This document shows, piece by piece, positions 59,664-64,000 of a DNA stretch of 64,000 bases (position 1 is its first letter; every line of letters begins with the position of its first letter). The translations under genes were made by a program, and so were the position numbers. The notes under the pieces are model-generated. The model did no database searches. It was not told the DNA's origin and was given only the letters and a program-made list of their open reading frames with translations. Origin of the DNA: Pelagibacterium sp. (GTDB taxonomy: Bacteria > Pseudomonadota > Alphaproteobacteria > Rhizobiales > Devosiaceae); contig PBNW01000016.1 of NCBI GenBank assembly GCA_002723255.1, forward strand, positions 1 to 64,000, read 5' to 3'.

Positions 59664-61034
59664 TCAGCCGAGCACCGATTTCACCGCGGAAGCGGTCTTT
59701 TCCACAACAATGTCGGCCTCGGCTTCGCTCAGGCAAAGGGGCGGTGCAAAGCCGATGATATCGCCCTGCGGCATGGCGCGGGCGATGACACCCAGCCTTG
59801 CCATTTCGCCAACGATGCGGGGCGCGACTTTCTCTGAAGCGTCAAAGAAGGTGGCGGTGTCGCGGTCCTTGACCAGTTCGACGGCGCACAGCATGCCCTC
59901 GCCGCGCACTTCGCCCACATTGGCGTGTTCGCCCAGGGCGGCGCTCATCTGGACGTTGAGATATGCACCGGTTTTCCCCGCGTTTTCCACAAGCCCCAGC
60001 TTGTCGATGAGGTTGAGGTTGGCAATGCCGGCGGCGGCGCCGATTGGGTGGGCCGAATACGTCCAGCCGTGCCCGATGGGGCCGTTTTCGTCGGTGCCGT
60101 CCATCAAGACCTGCCACATCCTGTCGCCCACGATCGAACCCGAGAGCGGGGCATAGGCCGAGGTCAGGCCCTTGGCGATGGTGATGAGATCGGGGCGCAT
60201 GCCGTAGTGATCGGACCCCATCATGGTGCCCAGACGGCCAAAGCCGGTGACCACTTCGTCGGCGATGAGCAGGATATCGTGCTTGTCGAGCACCTGCTGG
60301 ATGGCCTCCCAATATCCGGCCGGGGGCGGCACGATGCCGCCGGTGCCCAGAATGGGCTCGCCGATGAAGGCGGCAATGGTATCGGCGCCTTCACGCGCGA
60401 TCAGCGCTTCGAGTTCGGCGGCGCAATGGAGAACGAATTCGGCCTCGCTCATGTTGCGGCGCGGGCGGCGGTAATAGTACGGCGCCTCGGTGCGGATGAC
60501 CTGGGAAAGCGGCAGGTCGAACTTGTTGTGGAAGGTGGCAAGCCCGGTCATTGACCCGGTCATCAGGCCCGAGCCGTGATAACCGCGCCAGCGCGAGATG
60601 ATCTTCTTTTTTTCCGGCCGGCCCAGGATGTTGTTGTAGTACCAGACCAGCTTGATGTTGGTCTCATTGGCGTCGGAACCCCCGAGCCCGAAATAGACCT
60701 TGCTCATCCCTTCGGGTGCGCGGTCGAGCACCATCTTGGCCAGCGTGATCGAGGCTTCGGTGCCGTGGCCGACATAGGCGTGATAATAGGCGAGCTCTTT
60801 TGCCTGCTCGGCAATGGCTTCTGAAATTTCGGTGCGGCCATAGCCGACATTGACGCAATAGAGCCCGGCAAAGGCGTCGAGCAATTTGTTGCCGTCACGA
60901 TCCTCGATATAGACGCCCGATGCTGTCTTGACGATGCGATTGGGGCTTTCGCCGCGCGCATGCTGGGCGAGATGGGTCGAGGGGTGGAAGAAATTTTCCC
61001 GATCCCACTGGTCGAGCTGATCGTTGGTGAGCAT
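59664..61034 (-). CDS. Class III (omega) aminotransferase, probable GABA/beta-alanine type
   Basis: 456-aa PLP enzyme of fold type I. Landmarks: [39 protein letters not shown], the PLP-binding [40 protein letters not shown], and the Schiff-base Lys in [17 protein letters not shown]. It belongs to the aspartate aminotransferase family that uses pyruvate with GABA, taurine, putrescine or beta-alanine. It is immediately downstream of a semialdehyde dehydrogenase, so a GABA or amine catabolic pair is likely. ATG at 61034. The amine donor is not determined. Confidence 0.9.
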   Translation of the reverse strand: MLTNDQLDQWDRENFFHPSTHLAQHARGESPNRIVKTASGVYIEDRDGNKLLDAFAGLYCVNVGYGRTEISEAIAEQAKELAYYHAYVGHGTEASITLAKMVLDRAPEGMSKVYFGLGGSDANETNIKLVWYYNNILGRPEKKKIISRWRGYHGSGLMTGSMTGLATFHNKFDLPLSQVIRTEAPYYYRRPRRNMSEAEFVLHCAAELEALIAREGADTIAAFIGEPILGTGGIVPPPAGYWEAIQQVLDKHDILLIADEVVTGFGRLGTMMGSDHYGMRPDLITIAKGLTSAYAPLSGSIVGDRMWQVLMDGTDENGPIGHGWTYSAHPIGAAAGIANLNLIDKLGLVENAGKTGAYLNVQMSAALGEHANVGEVRGEGMLCAVELVKDRDTATFFDASEKVAPRIVGEMARLGVIARAMPQGDIIGFAPPLCLSEAEADIVVEKTASAVKSVLG

Positions 61035-61132
61035 TTTTTTGGTCCTTATTGATCTTCTAATTTTCAGTGGATGTGCGCGATGTCGGGAGCGCACGCCCTT
61101 TGCAGCCGCTCCGCACCGGACATGCGGTGCAC

Positions 61133-62623
61133 CTAGGCCCAGTCGCGGCAGACATATTTGACTTCGGTGAATTCCTCCATGCCCAGTCGGGCGCCTTCGC
61201 GGCCCATGCCGGACTGCTTGTAGCCGCCAAACGGGATCGGCGCGCCGGTGACCTTGGTGCGGTTGACGGCGACCATGCCGAACTGGAGCTGTCGGGAGGC
61301 CCTGTAGATGCGGCGCGGATCCATTGTGTGGAGGTAGGCGATCAGCCCGTATTCGGTGGCGTTGGCGCGGGCGATGGCTTCCTCTTCGCTGTCGAAGGGG
61401 CAAAGCGCGGCGACGGGGCCGAAGGTTTCCTCGTTCATGATCAGGGCATCGGCGGGTACGTCAGTGAGGATCGTGGGCTGGAAGAACAGTGGGCCGTTTT
61501 CGTCCACCCTGCCCCCGGTCAGACATTTGGCGCCCTTGGCCAAGGCGTCCTCGACGTGGGAGACCTGCTTGGCGACCGCCTTTTCGTTCATCAGCGGACC
61601 GATATCGGGATCGGTGGAACCGGGACCGACCGAAAGGGCGGCGGCGGCTTCGGCGAAACGTTCGGCAAAGCTTTCGTAGATGCGGCGGTCGATGAAGAAC
61701 CGGTTGGCGCCCAGGCAATCCTGGCCGGAGGTGGCGAACTTGGCCTTTACGGCTTCTTCGACGGCCTGATCGAGATCGGCATCGGCAAAGACGATGAAGG
61801 GAGCGTGGCCACCCAGTTCCATGACCAGCCGTTTTACGGTGCCCGCCGACTGGCGGTAGAGCAGCTTTCCGATTTCGGTCGAGCCGGTGAAGGACAAAAC
61901 GCGGACGCGGGCGTCCGCCGTCCAGGGTTCAACGATTGTCGGTGCCTTGCCGGTCACCACGTTAAAGGCTCCGGCCGGGATGCCGGCGCGGGTGGCAAGG
62001 ACAGCGAGGGCCGTTGCCGAAAACGGGGTTTCCGACGAAGGGTGGACAAGACAGGTGCAGCCGGCGGCCAAGGCGGCAGCAGCCTTGCGGGTGATCATGG
62101 CCGCGGGAAAGTTCCAGGGGGTGATAAGCGCGGCAACGCCGGCCGGTTCGCGCCAGATTTCCACTTCCGCGTCGGGCAGGTGGGAGGTGACGGATTCGAT
62201 ATTGGGGCGCTTGGCTTCCTCGGCAAAGAACTCGACGAAAGAGGCCGCATAGGCGATTTCACCGCGCGATTCGGAAATGGGTTTGCCCTGCTCGGCGGTC
62301 ATGATCTGGGCGAGGTCTTCGCGCGCATCCATGATGAGATCGTACCAGCGGCGCAGGATCGTGGAGCGCTCCTGGGGCAACAGCCCCGACCACTGGGCAA
62401 AGGCCGCATCGGCCTGATCGATGGCGGCAGAGGATTCTTCTGCGCTCAATGCCGGAATGGTGCCGACCACATCGCCGGTGGCGGGATCGGTAACGGCAAT
62501 GTCTTCGCCCGACGCAGCGGCCACCGGACGGCCGGCGACATGGGCCAGTTGGCAGAACAGCTCGGGATCGGTCAGCGTCGTGGCAAGGCCGGACGGGGCA
62601 TATTTGGCGGACAGGCTCGACAT
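61133..62623 (-). CDS. gabD: NAD(P)-dependent succinate-semialdehyde dehydrogenase
   Basis: 496-aa aldehyde dehydrogenase close to GabD. Motifs: [44 protein letters not shown], catalytic Glu in [20 protein letters not shown], catalytic Cys in [13 protein letters not shown], and the C-terminal [28 protein letters not shown]. Followed 98 bp later by the aminotransferase on the same strand. Together they would convert GABA or a similar amine to succinate. ATG at 62623 is chosen as the first good start ([10 protein letters not shown]). Divergent from an aldo/keto reductase. Confidence 0.91.
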   Translation of the reverse strand: MSSLSAKYAPSGLATTLTDPELFCQLAHVAGRPVAAASGEDIAVTDPATGDVVGTIPALSAEESSAAIDQADAAFAQWSGLLPQERSTILRRWYDLIMDAREDLAQIMTAEQGKPISESRGEIAYAASFVEFFAEEAKRPNIESVTSHLPDAEVEIWREPAGVAALITPWNFPAAMITRKAAAALAAGCTCLVHPSSETPFSATALAVLATRAGIPAGAFNVVTGKAPTIVEPWTADARVRVLSFTGSTEIGKLLYRQSAGTVKRLVMELGGHAPFIVFADADLDQAVEEAVKAKFATSGQDCLGANRFFIDRRIYESFAERFAEAAAALSVGPGSTDPDIGPLMNEKAVAKQVSHVEDALAKGAKCLTGGRVDENGPLFFQPTILTDVPADALIMNEETFGPVAALCPFDSEEEAIARANATEYGLIAYLHTMDPRRIYRASRQLQFGMVAVNRTKVTGAPIPFGGYKQSGMGREGARLGMEEFTEVKYVCRDWA

Positions 62624-62819
62624 GGGCACGAGTCTTTCGTTTAGCGGGGAACCAGACTGACCATAGCGGGGAAGCGGGAGAGGTGGGCGCCAAACTGACC
62701 GGGGGTAAGGCGATGGTTCTGATGGTTTGATGGTCGAAGCGAAGAGGGTTATTCTGCCGGACCCGACTCGCCCCATTCCAGCCCGTCTCATTCCCGTATT
62801 CCACAAGGTCCGATCCGAA

Positions 62820-63749
62820 ATGAAAACCTATACACTCCCAGCGTTCGGCCGGGATGTTTCCAGCATCGTTTTGGGCATGATGCGCATTGCGAAAATGGAG
62901 GACAGCGAGATCGACGCCCTGGTGCGCGGGGCGCTCGATCATGGGGTCAATGTGCTCGATCATGCCGATATCTATGGCGGAGAGCGCCACAGATGCGAGG
63001 CGCGGTTCGGCGAGGCGGTCGCGCTATCGGCGGGCGAGCGCGAGCAGATTGCCATTCAATCGAAGGTCGGCATCCGCAAAGGATATTTCGATTTTTCGGC
63101 CAGCCATATCGTTTCGACCGTCGATGAATCGCTTGCGGCGCTGAGGACCGATTATCTCGACGTGTTGCTGCTCCATCGCCCCGATACGCTGGTCGAACCC
63201 GAGGAAGTGGCCGCGGCATTCGATGCCTTGCACGCGGCGGGCAAGGTGCGCCATTTCGGGGTATCCAACCATACGCCCGGGCAGATCGAATTGCTCAAGA
63301 CGGCGGTGCGTCAGCCCCTGATCTTCAATCAGGTGCAGCTTTCGCTCGCGCACGCGCCGATGTTTGCGCAAGGGGTGGCGGCCAATATGGCCGGGCTGGA
63401 GCAATCTGTCAGCCGCGACAATGGGCTGCTGGAATATTCGCGCATCAACGCAATGACGCTGCAGGCATGGTCGCCGTTTCAGGCGGGGGTTTTCGATGGG
63501 GTTTTCGTGGGCGACCGCGAGCGGTTTCCCGCGCTCAACACGGTGCTTGACGAATTGGCCGGAACCCATGGCGTGACGCCATCGGGCATTGCGGTGGCCT
63601 GGATCATCCGGCATCCGGCCAATATCCAGGTGGTGCTGGGCACCACCAAAGCCAGCCGGGTTGCCGAAGCGGCGGCGGGGTCGGACGTGGAGCTGAGCCG
63701 GGAGGAATGGTATCGGCTGTTTACGGCGGCGGGGCATACGCTGCCCTGA
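62820..63749 (+). CDS. Aldo/keto reductase (YdhF-like)
   Basis: 309-aa AKR: LGMMRIAKMEDSEIDALVRGALDHGVNVLDHADIYGG, Lys in IQSKVGIRKGYFDFS, and His in LLLHRPDTLVEPEEVAAAFDALHAAGKVRHFGVSNH. The layout matches E. coli YdhF. ATG at 62820 is chosen because the domain starts there. Divergent from gabD with about 200 bp between. Substrate unknown. Confidence 0.91.
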   Translation: MKTYTLPAFGRDVSSIVLGMMRIAKMEDSEIDALVRGALDHGVNVLDHADIYGGERHRCEARFGEAVALSAGEREQIAIQSKVGIRKGYFDFSASHIVSTVDESLAALRTDYLDVLLLHRPDTLVEPEEVAAAFDALHAAGKVRHFGVSNHTPGQIELLKTAVRQPLIFNQVQLSLAHAPMFAQGVAANMAGLEQSVSRDNGLLEYSRINAMTLQAWSPFQAGVFDGVFVGDRERFPALNTVLDELAGTHGVTPSGIAVAWIIRHPANIQVVLGTTKASRVAEAAAGSDVELSREEWYRLFTAAGHTLP

Positions 63750-63816
63750 CGATGTGCCGTTATCCCGGTGACGGGTGGCTGCACATCGCGGCTTTACCGA
63801 TAGGCTGTAAGCCCCT

Positions 63817-64000
63817 CTACCCCGCGTCGGCCACCGCGCTCACTGGCAGGGGCGTATCTTTTACCGGGGCCGTGACGACGTAGGAATAGTAGCGCCGCAC
63901 GCCGATCTTGGCGGCCAGAAGGTCCTCGATGAGTTTTTGATAATCTTCGAGGTCGCGGGTGATGATCTTGAGCATGTAGTCGATGCCGCCGCCCACCGCC
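63817..64000 (-). CDS. Lrp/AsnC family regulator (C-terminal part, cut by window edge)
   Basis: Only the last about 60 codons are inside the window, ending in TAG at 63819-63817. The visible part is the AsnC ligand-binding domain end: GGGIDYMLKIITRDLEDYQKLIEDLLAAKIGVRRYYSYVV, then a Pro/Val-rich tail. It would be transcribed leftward toward the aldo/keto reductase. The N-terminal HTH lies beyond the right edge. Confidence 0.85.
   Translation of the reverse strand, partial: AVGGGIDYMLKIITRDLEDYQKLIEDLLAAKIGVRRYYSYVVTAPVKDTPLPVSAVADAG

Noticed and set aside
61067-62644. 525-codon plus-strand frame opposite gabD
   Set aside because: Gly/Asp-rich antisense product; gabD has all catalytic motifs on the other strand.
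1-64000. tRNA/rRNA genes, transposases, integrases, prophage, toxin-antitoxin pairs
   Set aside because: Looked for by eye on both strands and not found. A covariance-model or profile search would be needed to exclude degenerate remnants.

Overview
This window is high-GC bacterial chromosome, densely coding on both strands. The gene content suggests an alphaproteobacterium of the order Hyphomicrobiales (Rhizobiales), perhaps a Devosia/Pelagibacterium-like free-living heterotroph. Supporting traits are a RibN riboflavin importer behind an FMN riboswitch, PcaQ with pcaIJF, an RpiR-type IolR with GGAA-N6-TTCC sites, a DUF1236 protein, PhoX and class I PPK2. The genus is an inference and was not checked against any database. 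No tRNA, rRNA, CRISPR array, phage block or recognisable transposase was seen.

Layout. 1-7.1 kb: phosphate block on the minus strand (pstA cut by the left edge, pstC, pstS, phoR), then ppk2 and a 2-keto-3-deoxygluconate kinase. 7.1-16.9 kb: DUF3422, DUF924, a RecD-like helicase, a Kef-type antiporter, a GntR(YtrA)-ABC operon, and mmsA with a divergent LysR gene. 16.9-18.6 kb: a 25-codon ORF with an extreme Shine-Dalgarno sequence, then an FMN riboswitch and ribN. 18.6-33.7 kb: a myo-inositol-type regulon made of a Gfo/Idh oxidoreductase, a CUT2 sugar ABC transporter, an RpiR repressor (iolR), iolG, and iolC(DUF2090)-iolD-iolE-iolB. Three unrelated genes interrupt it, as does a GIY-YIG nuclease gene embedded in REP/BIME-like repeats. 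33.9-43.3 kb: a GGDEF-EAL protein, hrpB, cutC, a ROK kinase, a HerA-like ATPase and a NUDIX hydrolase. 43.4-50.1 kb: Pit transporter, DUF2062, a VOC protein, and pcaQ with pcaIJF. 50.1-64 kb: two cold-shock genes sharing a leader, D-lactate dehydrogenase, an orphan TRAP binding protein, SMP-30, phoX, two aldo/keto reductases, DUF1697, a gabD/gabT-like pair, and an Lrp gene cut by the right edge.

How it fits together. Phosphate: Pho boxes precede pstS and phoX, so PhoR/PhoB very likely induce high-affinity uptake and extracytoplasmic phosphatase together, while Pit and PPK2 supply low-affinity uptake and polyphosphate chemistry. Inositol: one IolR-type site lies in each of two promoter regions (transporter/iolR and iolC). 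IolG, E, D, B and C(DUF2090) take inositol to malonate semialdehyde, and MmsA (an IolA equivalent) can finish the route to acetyl-CoA. PcaIJF convert beta-ketoadipate to succinyl-CoA and acetyl-CoA.

The intergenic DNA is unusually structured. It holds about ten REP-like palindromes of two subtypes, two further families of intergenic hairpin repeats, a 142-bp element with perfect 14-bp ends, a candidate sRNA or attenuator, and paired csp leaders. The best candidate for an undescribed system is the GIY-YIG nuclease flanked by two nearly equal-length inverted REP pairs inside the iol operon.
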